A stretch of DNA of 20,756 bases from positions 1 to 20,756 of the forward strand of contig JBAPTR010000001.1 of NCBI GenBank assembly GCA_049282265.1. The letters are read 5' to 3'. The notes under the pieces are model-generated. The model searched no databases, had not been told where the DNA came from, and saw only the letters and a program-made list of their open reading frames with translations. The position numbers were made by a program, and so were the translations under genes. The stretch's first letter is position 1; the number at the start of each line of letters is the position of its first letter. This DNA is from CAYUCJ01 sp049282265 (GTDB lineage Bacteria; Desulfobacterota; DSM-4660; Desulfatiglandales; Desulfatiglandaceae). Positions 6,566 through 14,768 of the stretch are shown here, in pieces.

Positions 6566-8068
6566 TCAAATCCCCACAATATCGTACTTTGAAATGAGGC
6601 GCGACAGATAGGTCCTCTGTATGCCCATGACCTTTGCCGCCTTACTCCTGTTGCCCCCTGTATCCTTAAGGTTCAGCACCACAAAATCCTTTTTGAAATT
6701 ATCCAGGGCCTCCTTCAGGCTGAGCCCCACTTCCAACCCCGAAGATTTGGTTTTCCCGCCCGAGATGGGAAGGTCTTCGGGGAGAATTTCCTGACCGTTT
6801 CCCATGACAACGGCCCTTTCCACGGCATTGCGAAGTTCTCTCACATTGCCCGGCCAATCATAGTTCAGCAGTTTTTCCAGGGCCTGGTCCGAGATCTTCA
6901 GGGAATGAGATCCCCTTTCCTGGCCGAACTCCTCCAGGAAATAGTTGACGAGGAGTGGAACGTCTCTTCTTCTTTCCCGGAGGGGAGGAATGGTGATTCG
7001 CACCACATTAAGGCGGTAGTAGAGGTCCTCACGAAAACGGCCTTCAGCCACTTCCTTGGAAATATCCCTGTTGGTGGCGGAAATCACCCTCACGTCCACG
7101 GAAATGGATTTGTTGCCTCCAACCCTGTAAAACAGGCCTTCCTGCAGGACCCGGAGCAGCTTTGCCTGCATTGCGGGTGTCATTTCACCAATTTCGTCGA
7201 GGAAGATCGTGCCCCCATCCGCCAATTCAAACTTGCCTATTTTCCGATTCAAGGCCCCTGTAAAGGCGCCTTTTTCAAAACCGAAGAGCTCCGCTTCCAG
7301 GAGAGTTTCCGGAAAAGCGGCACAATTGAGGGCGATCATGGGTTCGTCTCTTCTGGGTCCGGCGCGGTGTATAAGGCGGGCAAGCAGTTCCTTCCCTGTT
7401 CCGCTCTCTCCAACCAGGAGAGTGGTGGTCTTGGAGTTGGCTACTTTGAATGCATCTGAAATGACCTTTTGAAGGATGGGACTTTCTCCGATGATCTGGT
7501 ATTTGGTTTCCAGTTCTTCCTTCAGGTCTTTGTTTTCTTTCTTGTACCGGTCAAATTTCCTGGCGTTGCTGATGGCGAGTGACGCAAGCTGGGCAAAGAC
7601 AGTCAGTGTATTCATGTCTTCCTCCCGAATAGGGCTTCCATCCTCCTTATCGATAATTTCAACGACCCCAATGACTTCGCCATCCATTTCCATGGGCACA
7701 CAGGCTATGGATTGGGTTTCGAAACCGGTCGATTCACTGATCCTTTTATACCACCTGGGGTCTTTTCGTACATCCGGGATGAGCAGGGGCTCGCCCTTCT
7801 GCGCCACATATCCGGCGATTCCTTGTCCCATATCGATTTCATATTTGCGAACTTCTTCCTTTTTTTCTCCGGTTGCCACCTTGAAGTAGAGTTTTCGTGT
7901 ACGGGGATCCAGGAGGAGGAGAGAGCTCGCCTTTGCCTTCATCATACGGGTGGCGCTGTCGATAATGAGTTCCAGGAGGTGGTCCAGATCCAGGACGGAA
8001 GAGACCCAGGTGGAAATCTCTTTCAGGCGTGCGACAGGGGTAAGAGGATCAGTGCTTTTCACGTTCAT
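6566..8068 (-). CDS. Sigma54-dependent activator with GAF sensor domain
   Basis: This is a bacterial enhancer-binding protein of about 500 residues. Counting from the ATG at 8068, an N-terminal GAF domain (about 15-170) should bind a small ligand. A short coiled linker leads into the AAA+ domain (about 190-430) with Walker A GESGTGKE (220-227), the sigma54-contacting GAFTGA loop (267-272) and Walker B TIFLDE (287-292). A Fis-type helix-turn-helix (about 470-493, GGNRSKAAKVMGIQRTYLSR) ends the protein. A TTG two codons upstream is possible, but AGGA sits 7 nt before the ATG and only 1 nt before the TTG, so the ATG is preferred. There is no receiver domain, so phosphorylation control is unlikely. 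The sigma54 promoter at 9261-9277 is a possible nearby target. Confidence 0.95.
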   Translation of the reverse strand: MNVKSTDPLTPVARLKEISTWVSSVLDLDHLLELIIDSATRMMKAKASSLLLLDPRTRKLYFKVATGEKKEEVRKYEIDMGQGIAGYVAQKGEPLLIPDVRKDPRWYKRISESTGFETQSIACVPMEMDGEVIGVVEIIDKEDGSPIREEDMNTLTVFAQLASLAISNARKFDRYKKENKDLKEELETKYQIIGESPILQKVISDAFKVANSKTTTLLVGESGTGKELLARLIHRAGPRRDEPMIALNCAAFPETLLEAELFGFEKGAFTGALNRKIGKFELADGGTIFLDEIGEMTPAMQAKLLRVLQEGLFYRVGGNKSISVDVRVISATNRDISKEVAEGRFREDLYYRLNVVRITIPPLRERRRDVPLLVNYFLEEFGQERGSHSLKISDQALEKLLNYDWPGNVRELRNAVERAVVMGNGQEILPEDLPISGGKTKSSGLEVGLSLKEALDNFKKDFVVLNLKDTGGNRSKAAKVMGIQRTYLSRLISKYDIVGI

Positions 8069-8258
8069 GGGCAAATCCTATTCGTGTGGTTTTGAGGCGG
8101 TATTTGTCTATACAGGAGTCGGATGCCATGGCTCAGAGATGCAGGTTAGGGATTCTCCTGACCGCACCAACGCGGGGGCCGGGGACCATACTTGTATATG
8201 ACTGTATATTTTTTTGAAACATTAGCAAAAAAAGATGGGAATGTATACATAAATTTCT

Positions 8259-9026
8259 TTACTTTTCTTGAGTCAGCTTCCTGATGGCCTCCATGTGCTC
8301 AGGGGTTTGTGAAAGCAGGGCCAACTGGGAGGACATGTAATCCAGGTGACTCCGAAGGTCCGAACAAAGGCCGTTTCGTACGGCCCGTTTTACGGCCTTG
8401 AGAGACTGGAGAGGCCATCGGGTCATCTGGGCGGCATAGGCGTTGATCTCCTCCTGAAAATTTTCCGGTTGGACTGTCTTTTGAACCAGCCCCAGATCCA
8501 GGGCCTCCCGCATCTCCATCACACGGCCGGTGAGGAGGAGGTCGAGTGCCCGACTCACACCAAGGCATCTCGTTAAATAATAAGCGCTGCCGTTGCCGGG
8601 GGCCAGACCGATTCTCACATAGGCAGCACAAAAGGTGGCCCGGTCGGTCGCGACGCGTAGATCGCAGGCCATGGCAAGGTCAAAGCCGCCCCCATGGGCG
8701 GGACCGTCAATTGCTCCGATAACGGGTTTGTCCAGATCTTCCATGAGCAGCGGGATGCGCTGGACATGTTCCCACAGGAAACGCTTCATGTCCCATGAAG
8801 TGAGTTTCCCACTGGCCATGTCTTTGATGTTTCCGCCGGAACAGAAGGCATTTCCCTGACCACTGAGGACAATGACTCTTATGCGCTCATCCCTTTGCGC
8901 ATCGCTAAGAGCTGTTGTAAGGCTGTCCAGCATGGGCAGTGTGAAGGCATTTCTTGTTTCCGGCCTGTTGAGGGATATGGAGGCTACGGCATCGGATTTT
9001 TGATAGATGATATCAGGCAGTTCCAT
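8259..9026 (-). CDS. Enoyl-CoA hydratase/isomerase (crotonase) family protein
   Basis: The 255-residue product has the crotonase fold. Oxyanion-hole segments are FCSGGNIKDM (61-70) and GPAHGGGFDLAMACDLRVA (108-126). A canonical hydratase uses two glutamates, Glu144 and Glu164 in the rat enzyme. Here the first position aligns with Y136 (FCAAYVRIGLAPG) and the second with D162 (RALDLLLTG). A simple hydratase is therefore doubtful. The AYVRIGL segment resembles PaaG-like isomerases, but the aspartate of their VPD motif is a glycine here. AGAGG precedes the ATG at 9026 at good spacing. It may act on acyl-CoA thioesters in degradation, with the reaction unassigned. Confidence 0.88.
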   Translation of the reverse strand: MELPDIIYQKSDAVASISLNRPETRNAFTLPMLDSLTTALSDAQRDERIRVIVLSGQGNAFCSGGNIKDMASGKLTSWDMKRFLWEHVQRIPLLMEDLDKPVIGAIDGPAHGGGFDLAMACDLRVATDRATFCAAYVRIGLAPGNGSAYYLTRCLGVSRALDLLLTGRVMEMREALDLGLVQKTVQPENFQEEINAYAAQMTRWPLQSLKAVKRAVRNGLCSDLRSHLDYMSSQLALLSQTPEHMEAIRKLTQEK

Positions 9027-9260
9027 GGGTTCCTCTCTCTACATCAAGCACCATTGTCCCGATCCTTATTTTGATCTTCATGGGATTCTCCTCAGGATTT
9101 TATCAGTGAAATGGCAGCAGGCAATGCGATTTCGAATGAATCAGATCACGGACATTCTGTCAAGCCCATAATCCGGCGTAGGAATATGGCGTCTGCCTGT
9201 CCAGGCACTCGAGTGGACAATCTACCCCCAATGACTATCAATGAAGGCAACCAACCACCT
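9027..9260. other. Intergenic region between divergent crotonase and MotB genes
   Basis: No gene or convincing secondary structure was seen here. It ends at the sigma54 promoter that reads rightward into the MotB pair. A motA gene, often found upstream of motB, is not present. Confidence 0.5.
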
Positions 9261-9277
9261 TTGGCATGAGAATTGCT
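9261..9277 (+). promoter_or_regulatory. Predicted sigma54 (-24/-12) promoter
   Basis: The sequence TTGGCATGAGAATTGCT has the GG (9263-9264) and GC (9275-9276) doublets separated by exactly 10 bases, with flanks close to the TGGCAC-N5-TTGCW consensus. Transcription would start near 9288, about 170 bp before the MotB-like start codon. The site lies in a noncoding gap and faces the MotB pair, and a sigma54 activator is encoded nearby at 6566-8068. Confidence 0.7.
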
Positions 9278-9457
9278 CAAATCAGGTGGTGGTCAGGGAT
9301 AGGGTGGCATGAAGGAAGAAATGGCCATCTGTTTGACGTAAAGAGCCAATATTTTGGCGTGTCTCTTGCTGATTGTCCGCAAGAGCAGGTGAAATTCAGG
9401 ATGGAAAGTCCAGAGGGACTTGCCTCTTACCACAGCATCAGATACAGGAAGCAACCA

Positions 9458-10252
9458 ATGGGGAAGACCAGGCAGGAAGAAAAAAGCATAAACACGAACG
9501 CGTGGATCACCACCTATACCGACCTCATGACCCTGCTCCTGACGTTTTTTGTACTCCTCATATCCATTTCCACCATCGATTCGCAGAGAAAGCGCGAAGC
9601 CCTCAATTCCCTTATCGGGGCCTTTGGGTTCAAGCCTGGAGCGCAGTCCGTATTGGGGAAGGAAAAAGGAATAAATATTACCCTTGGATCCGCCCCTATG
9701 GTCAAGGAAGAGGTCGATTTTGCGCGGTTGCAGAATATTGCCTTCAAAAACGGTCTGGACGCAGATGTCCGGATCATGAGGCAGAGGGAAAAGATCGTCA
9801 TTTCTCTGGACAACAGGGTGCTCTTTGCACAAGGTTCCTCTGGCATCAAAGGCGATGCAAAACCATTTCTCATGGCGGTGGCGGGTGTCCTTAAAGGTTC
9901 ACCGGGTCTGATTGAATTCAGGGGGTTCGTTGACCAGGCCGAGACGGTTTTTGATCCTGATCCTATGAAGAAGGGGATGTACCTCTCAACCCAAAGGGCC
10001 ATGGCTGTTTACAGCCTGTTTGAAGAAGATGCCAAGGTACCGGGGAAGAAAATGGTGGCCCACGGCCTTGGCAGATGGAATGGGGAAGAAAATATTTCGG
10101 GGGAGCAGAAGGAAAAGAAGCGTCAGGTGGAGATCATCTGCAATTACCGTTCAAAACTTCCATCCCGTTTACGATACAGATCGAGGAATAAAAACATCAT
10201 TCTTGACATCAAGGGCTTTCTCTTCAAGTTGAGAGGGGGGGGGAGTGGCTAA
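9458..10252 (+). CDS. MotB/OmpA-family stator-like protein (first of pair)
   Basis: MotB-type proteins anchor proton- or sodium-driven stators to peptidoglycan. The preferred start is the ATG at 9458 (264 residues), preceded by AGGAAG at good spacing. Further upstream in-frame starts would fall in the sigma54 promoter and encode an atypical extension. A short cytoplasmic tail leads to one membrane helix (about 16-38, WITTYTDLMTLLLTFFVLL) with the ion-binding aspartate D22. The periplasmic OmpA-like domain is degenerate: GFVDQ replaces the usual GHTDN and KRQVEI the usual NRRVEI, but the aspartate and first arginine remain. A basic tail ends in KLRGGGSG, encoded by a G9 tract. It overlaps the next gene by 8 nt. 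No motA is adjacent. Confidence 0.85.
   Translation: MGKTRQEEKSINTNAWITTYTDLMTLLLTFFVLLISISTIDSQRKREALNSLIGAFGFKPGAQSVLGKEKGINITLGSAPMVKEEVDFARLQNIAFKNGLDADVRIMRQREKIVISLDNRVLFAQGSSGIKGDAKPFLMAVAGVLKGSPGLIEFRGFVDQAETVFDPDPMKKGMYLSTQRAMAVYSLFEEDAKVPGKKMVAHGLGRWNGEENISGEQKEKKRQVEIICNYRSKLPSRLRYRSRNKNIILDIKGFLFKLRGGGSG
10235..10243 (+). repeat. Homopolymeric G9 tract at the MotB gene junction
   Basis: Nine consecutive G residues encode the terminal glycines of the first MotB-like protein and also form the purine-rich ribosome binding region directly before the GTG start (10245) of the second. Loss of one G would put the two genes in one continuous frame. Confidence 0.9.
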
Positions 10253-10994
10253 AGGCGGGAAGAAAAAAAGAGGGGCTGAAGAGGAAATGGATACCCAGGC
10301 CTGGATGGTGACCTTTTCGGATCTGTCCACCCTCTTGCTCACCTTTTTTGTCCTGCTTCTTTCCATGTCGTCCATGAATGAATTGAAGATGAAAAGCATG
10401 TTTCACAACTTCACCAGCAGTTGCGGCATCCTGGCATTCAAGGAGTATGGTGAGATAGCCCATCCAAGGGAAAGTCTGATCAGCAGCCTGGCTGAGACCC
10501 TTAAGGATGCTTTGGTTGTGAGGAGAGATGAAGATCAGGAGGAAAGTATGGAGATTCCCTCGGAGAGCGCTGAAAAGCTCTTCAAGGGTGCCAGCGGTTC
10601 CCTGGTCTTTCAGGAAATAAAAGGGGGGTTCAAACTGGTATTCGGGCAGGCATTGCTGTTCAACTCAGGCAGCGCGGAAATAAAAGATGGGGCAAGGCCG
10701 GTCCTCATGAAGATCGCGAGATTCATGCGGCGGAGCAGCTATCAAATATATATTGACGGCTATACGGACAACGTCCCCATCCATACTGAAAGCTATGATT
10801 CCAACAGAGCCCTTTCGTTGGCCCGGGCCTACAATGTGATGCACTACTTCGTGACCGATGAAAAACTTTCGCCCGAGAGCATTGCCATCGGAGGCTATGG
10901 CGCCTCCCATCCCGTGGCATCGAATGATTCCATAATCGGACGGGCGAAAAACCGCCGCGTGGAGATGATCTTCAAAAATCAGAAATACTTCTGA
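10245..10994 (+). CDS. Flagellar-motor-type MotB/OmpA protein (second of pair)
   Basis: The 249-residue protein starts at GTG 10245, which overlaps the end of the preceding gene. A lysine-rich tail (AKGGKKKRG) is followed by one membrane helix (about 20-42, WMVTFSDLSTLLLTFFVLLL) carrying the ion-channel aspartate D26. The periplasmic part holds a well conserved OmpA/MotB peptidoglycan-binding domain (about 140-245) with IDGYTDNVPI, SNRALSLARA, GGYGASHPVASND and NRRVEM. This copy is closer to canonical MotB than the one before it. The two probably form a heteromeric stator or a gliding or transport motor with a MotA-like partner encoded elsewhere. Control by the sigma54 promoter at 9261-9277 is inferred. 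Confidence 0.9.
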   Translation: MAKGGKKKRGAEEEMDTQAWMVTFSDLSTLLLTFFVLLLSMSSMNELKMKSMFHNFTSSCGILAFKEYGEIAHPRESLISSLAETLKDALVVRRDEDQEESMEIPSESAEKLFKGASGSLVFQEIKGGFKLVFGQALLFNSGSAEIKDGARPVLMKIARFMRRSSYQIYIDGYTDNVPIHTESYDSNRALSLARAYNVMHYFVTDEKLSPESIAIGGYGASHPVASNDSIIGRAKNRRVEMIFKNQKYF

Positions 10995-11049
10995 TGACGG
11001 TCCATATATCTCCCACACACAGGGGCGCATTGATTGCGTCAAAATTGCT

Positions 11050-12357
11050 CTACTTCTTTCTGAAGATCAATCGGATAGGGGTGTTCACCAGGTTGAAATG
11101 TTCACGAAGCTGATTCGTCAGGAAACGTTCATAGGAAAAGTGGACCATGTCCGGTCTGTTCACAAAAAGAACGAATGTGGGGGGCTTTGTGTTGGTCTGG
11201 GTCGCATAAAAAAACTTGAGCTGACCCCGGCCTATTCGCGGTGGGGGATGAACCTGGATCATTTCACCAACAGCTTTATTGACCTCTGACGTGCTGATAC
11301 GGGTGATATACTGGGAGTAGACCAGGTCTATTTTGTCAAAGAGTTTCATGACCCGTTCCCCTGTGAGAGCGGAAAGACGGACGATGGGGGCAAAAGCGAC
11401 GAATTTCAGCTGACGCTCCACTTCACTTTCAATCCTTTTCCGTCTGTCTTGTTCATTTCTCATCAGGTCCCACTTGTTCAGTGCCAGTACAATCCCCTTG
11501 CCTTTATCCAGAGCATAACCACAAATGCGGGCATCCTGTTCCGAAATTTCCCGGTCCGCATCGAGGAGAATAGTGGCAACATGGCATCGGTCAATGCTCC
11601 TGAGCGCTTTTATGACAGAAAATATTTCGATTTTTTCCCTGACTTTTGACTTTTTTCGGATCCCAGCAGTGTCTATCAGGACATATTTGTTTCCGCGCCA
11701 GGCGAACTCCGTGTCAGTCGAATCCCTGGTTGTCCCGGGAAGGTCGCTGACGACCAACCGATCTTGACCAAGTATACGGTTGATGAGGGAGGACTTGCCG
11801 GCGTTTGGGCGCCCCAGGACCGCTATTCTCGTCCGGTCGGCATTATATCCCCCGGCGATTGTATCCGGCAGATCCCTAGTCACTTCTGCCATCAACGCCC
11901 TGAGACCATAGCCATGGGCCGCCGAGACCGGCAGGACCGGATCAATCCCCAGGCTATAGAAATCAGCAAGAAGATGGTCATGTTCCGGTCCATCGAGCTT
12001 GTTAACTGCCAGAAAGACCTTTTTTGCCATCCGACGAAGGAGGGCGGCCATTTCTTCATCGCCAGGCGTGATTCCCTGTTTGCCATCCACCATGAAAAGT
12101 ACCGCGTCCGACTCTTCAACGGCTCTGAGGACCTGTTCCCTGACCATGCTCAGCAGAGGGTCCTGGCCGATGTCTTCAAATCCGCCGGTATCAATGAGCG
12201 TGAAAGGAATTCCGTCGTAGATGATGCTTGCGTAGAGACGGTCCCTTGTGACGCCGGGCGCGTTATCCACCAGGGCGTTTCTGGCTCTTGAAAGCCTGTT
12301 GAACAGCGTGGATTTGCCCACATTGGGACGCCCGACTATGGCGATTGTTGAGCTCAT
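11050..12357 (-). CDS. der: Ribosome biogenesis GTPase Der (EngA)
   Basis: Der has two consecutive GTPase domains and acts in assembly of the 50S ribosomal subunit. In the 435-residue product, domain 1 has GRPNVGKST (9-17), DTGG (56-59) and NKLD (119-122). Domain 2 has GRPNAGKSS (182-190), DTAG (229-232) and NKWD (294-297). A C-terminal KH-like domain (about 350-435) ends in VNTPIRLIFRKK, typical of the family. The length is normal and all guanine-nucleotide motifs are intact. It converges with the MotB pair across a 55-bp gap without a clear terminator. The receiver gene lies 30 bp upstream on the same strand, so the two may share a transcript. Confidence 0.97.
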   Translation of the reverse strand: MSSTIAIVGRPNVGKSTLFNRLSRARNALVDNAPGVTRDRLYASIIYDGIPFTLIDTGGFEDIGQDPLLSMVREQVLRAVEESDAVLFMVDGKQGITPGDEEMAALLRRMAKKVFLAVNKLDGPEHDHLLADFYSLGIDPVLPVSAAHGYGLRALMAEVTRDLPDTIAGGYNADRTRIAVLGRPNAGKSSLINRILGQDRLVVSDLPGTTRDSTDTEFAWRGNKYVLIDTAGIRKKSKVREKIEIFSVIKALRSIDRCHVATILLDADREISEQDARICGYALDKGKGIVLALNKWDLMRNEQDRRKRIESEVERQLKFVAFAPIVRLSALTGERVMKLFDKIDLVYSQYITRISTSEVNKAVGEMIQVHPPPRIGRGQLKFFYATQTNTKPPTFVLFVNRPDMVHFSYERFLTNQLREHFNLVNTPIRLIFRKK

Positions 12358-12387
12358 AGAAGTAAGGAAATCAGATATCCTTGGTTG

Positions 12388-12765
12388 TTAGTGGGGACGA
12401 GACAGGTTTTTGCTTACGATGCGTGTGAATTCGGGTAACCTCATGGGCTTTTCAAGAAGGGCGAGGGCAAAACCCTCTTTAAGGGTCTTTTGCGCCCTGC
12501 TATCGGAGGCATTTCCGGTCAGGACAAGAATGCGTGCATCCTGATCGTAGGATTTGATCTGCCTGCTGGAATCATAACCGTTCATGACGGGCATGTTGAT
12601 GTCCATAATAACGAGATCAGGAGAAAATTCCTTGTATTTTTGCAGACCTTCGAAGCCGTCAAAAGCCCTGTCGACCACGTAGATTCCCTCAATCTCGAGC
12701 ACCTCGCTCAACAAAGCGGACAGGGAGGGTTCGTCATCGACAATGAGGATTCTTTTTAGTTCCAC
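12388..12765 (-). CDS. Single-domain response regulator (CheY-like receiver)
   Basis: The 125-residue protein is one receiver domain without an output domain. The acidic pair is D10/D11, the phospho-acceptor is D55 in LVIMDINMPVMNG, the switch threonine is T83 in VLTG, and the conserved lysine is K106 in LLEKPMR. It should be phosphorylated by a histidine kinase and act by protein-protein contact, as CheY or a phosphorelay intermediate does. The start is GTG at 12765, with GGGGGA about 7 nt upstream. It lies 30 bp upstream of der on the same strand, and no cognate kinase is adjacent. The large kinase at 18598 is too distant to be assumed a partner. Confidence 0.93.
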   Translation of the reverse strand: MELKRILIVDDEPSLSALLSEVLEIEGIYVVDRAFDGFEGLQKYKEFSPDLVIMDINMPVMNGYDSSRQIKSYDQDARILVLTGNASDSRAQKTLKEGFALALLEKPMRLPEFTRIVSKNLSRPH

Positions 12766-12904
12766 CAGCGGTCCCCCGATGTTTTAAAAAAAACGCTTCA
12801 AAATTCGCAGAAACCAAAAAATGTTACATATATTTTCGCTCTTTTGGGAACACCTTGTCAAGTCTTATTATCAATATATTGTATAATCTTGATCTAACGG
12901 CCTC

Positions 12905-12940
12905 CTATATTGTATTTCTTGAAGGAAATTGGCCATATAG
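12905..12940 (+). promoter_or_regulatory. Possible hairpin in the pyrG upstream region
   Basis: CTATAT (12905-12910) pairs with ATATAG (12935-12940), and inside it ATTTC (12914-12918) pairs with GAAAT (12925-12929) around a 6-nt loop. It lies in the AT-rich 295-bp gap between the divergent receiver and pyrG genes. It could be a leader structure if transcription starts upstream, for example at the TATAAT at 12882-12887, or it could be chance. Confidence 0.25.
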
Positions 12941-12982
12941 CTGGGGTGTACATTCGAACGCCACAGTTTTTTACTTTATGGC

Positions 12983-13011
12983 TTGACTAACCGTTGATTT
13001 CCAGATAGTTT
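12983..13011 (+). promoter_or_regulatory. Candidate sigma70 promoter for pyrG
   Basis: TTGACT (12983-12988) and TAGTTT (13006-13011) are separated by 17 bp. The -35 matches the consensus at five of six positions, the -10 at only three. The start of transcription would be near 13018, about 40 nt before the pyrG ATG. Confidence 0.35.
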
Positions 13012-13060
13012 CATCTGCAATCTATAACCTTTTCTTTTTGATTTCTGCTGAATTATTCAA

Positions 13061-14641
13061 ATGACTACTAAGTATATCATTGTTACAGGCGGGGTACTTT
13101 CCGGGCTCGGCAAGGGAATCGCTGCGGCCTCCATCGGACACCTCCTTTCCTCCAAGCTCAAGATCATTCCCGTAAAGTGTGATGGTTACCTGAACGTTGA
13201 CCCCGGAACCATGAATCCCTTCGAGCACGGCGAGGTCTTCGTCCTCGATGACGGAGGCGAGGTGGATATGGATTTCGGTCACTATGAGCGCTTCCTCGGC
13301 GTTACCTGCCGGTCAACGTGGAACCTGACCATGGGAAAGGTTTTTGACATGGTCAGGAAGAAGGAACGGCGGGGTGATTACCTCGGCAAGACCGTGCAGT
13401 ATATCCCCCACGTGACGGATGTTATCAAGAACCATATTCTTGATGTGGCCCAGGAAGAGAAGGCCGACCTCGTTATTGTGGAGATCGGCGGAACTGTCGG
13501 GGATATTGAAAACGAACTTTTTCTGGAAACCATGCGCCAGATGAAAGAAGATGCGGGGAGGGAAAACGTAATCTATGTCCACTTGACCTATGTTCCTATC
13601 CCCTATGGCGTGAATGAACAAAAATCAAAGCCGACCCAGCAGAGTGTGAACCTCCTCAAGCAAAGGGGGATATTCCCGGACATCATTATCGGGAGGTGCT
13701 CCGAATTTCTTACCAAGAAGATAAAGTCAAAGATTTCTTCCTTCTGTGATGTGGAGTCTGAAGCAGTGATTACCGGGCTGGATGTGGAGGATATCTACGA
13801 AATTCCCGTGATCTTCGAGAAGGAAAGATTGCCCGAAATCATTCACAAGAAGCTCAATATCTACAGCCCCCCCGACTTGAGAAAATGGAAGGAACTCATC
13901 AACAACCTCAAGAATCCCAAGAGAAACATTACGGTGGCCATGTGCGGGAAATACACCAAGCTGGAAGATTCCTATGCCTCTATCATAGAGTCTTTTAACC
14001 ACTGCTCGGCCCATCTGGGATGCAGAATCGACGTAAAGTGGGTGGAGACGACGGACCTTCAGGACACTTCTTTTATGGATGAGGTGGATGGCGTCATTGT
14101 CCCGGGCGGTTTCGGATCACGTGGTACGGAGGGAAAGATCGAGATCATCCATCTGGCAAGAGAACGGAATATTCCCTTTCTGGGGCTCTGTCTTGGACTC
14201 CAGCTGGCGGTTATCGAATTTTCCAGGAACGTCTGCGGACTGGCCGGTGCGAATTCAACCGAGATAAATCAAAAGACCGATCATCCCGTCATTGATGTCC
14301 TTCCGGAACAGAAAGGGGTGACCGAAAAAGGGGGGACCATGAGGCTGGGGGCCTACCCGGCCCTCCTGAAGAAGGGAACGGTGGTCCACAAACTGTATGG
14401 GTCCGAGGAGGTTTCGGAACGACACCGCCATCGTTTTGAGGTCAACCCTGAATATCATGAAACCATCAGTGAACATGGAATGGTCTTCTGTGGCACGTCT
14501 GAAGACGGCCGCCTGGTGGAATTCATCGAATTGCCCGATCTGAAATATTTCGTGGCGACCCAGGCGCACCCTGAATTGAAATCAAGGATGGAAAAGCCTG
14601 CCCCTTTGTTCTATGGATTCATAAAGGCATGTCTGTCTTAG
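13061..14641 (+). CDS. pyrG: CTP synthase (divergent type)
   Basis: CTP synthase aminates UTP to CTP using ATP and glutamine. The 526-residue product has an N-terminal synthetase domain (VTGGVLSGLGKG at 9-20, VEIGGTVGDIE at 140-150, KPTQQSV at 190-196) and a C-terminal class I glutamine amidotransferase domain with nucleophile C377 in GLCLGLQ and H503/E505 in AHPE. HRHRFEVN is also present. The synthetase domain departs from the usual bacterial form: the normal KLDPYINVDPGTMSP block reads KCDGYLNVDPGTMNP, and VLDDGGEVDMDFG replaces the usual TDDGAETDLDLG. The lysine and aspartate are kept, so activity is expected. Similar wording is known to me from some archaeal and candidate-phylum sequences, so transfer is possible. 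No strong ribosome binding site precedes the ATG. Confidence 0.95.
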   Translation: MTTKYIIVTGGVLSGLGKGIAAASIGHLLSSKLKIIPVKCDGYLNVDPGTMNPFEHGEVFVLDDGGEVDMDFGHYERFLGVTCRSTWNLTMGKVFDMVRKKERRGDYLGKTVQYIPHVTDVIKNHILDVAQEEKADLVIVEIGGTVGDIENELFLETMRQMKEDAGRENVIYVHLTYVPIPYGVNEQKSKPTQQSVNLLKQRGIFPDIIIGRCSEFLTKKIKSKISSFCDVESEAVITGLDVEDIYEIPVIFEKERLPEIIHKKLNIYSPPDLRKWKELINNLKNPKRNITVAMCGKYTKLEDSYASIIESFNHCSAHLGCRIDVKWVETTDLQDTSFMDEVDGVIVPGGFGSRGTEGKIEIIHLARERNIPFLGLCLGLQLAVIEFSRNVCGLAGANSTEINQKTDHPVIDVLPEQKGVTEKGGTMRLGAYPALLKKGTVVHKLYGSEEVSERHRHRFEVNPEYHETISEHGMVFCGTSEDGRLVEFIELPDLKYFVATQAHPELKSRMEKPAPLFYGFIKACLS

Positions 14642-14689
14642 GGCTCGCGAAGACCCCGATAAGGGCCAGAGCCAGGACAAAATGTGGAG

Positions 14690-14728
14690 GCCCCATGGTG
14701 AGGATATTCCGTGGGGCTTTTCTGTCTT
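14690..14728 (+). terminator. Rho-independent terminator of pyrG
   Basis: GCCCCATGG (14690-14698) pairs with CCGTGGGGC (14709-14717), a 9-bp stem with one G-T wobble and a 10-nt loop, followed by TTTTCTGTCTT. It begins 49 bp after the pyrG stop codon and separates pyrG from the next genes. Confidence 0.8.
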
Positions 14729-14768
14729 CAATGGAGATTGTGAAGATGGCGGGTCCAGGTCTGATCGC

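Noticed and set aside
9266..9457. Upstream ATG at 9266 as the start of the first MotB-like gene
   Set aside because: It lies within the -24/-12 promoter and would add 64 residues with no family resemblance. The ATG at 9458 has a good ribosome binding site and a normal MotB N-terminus.
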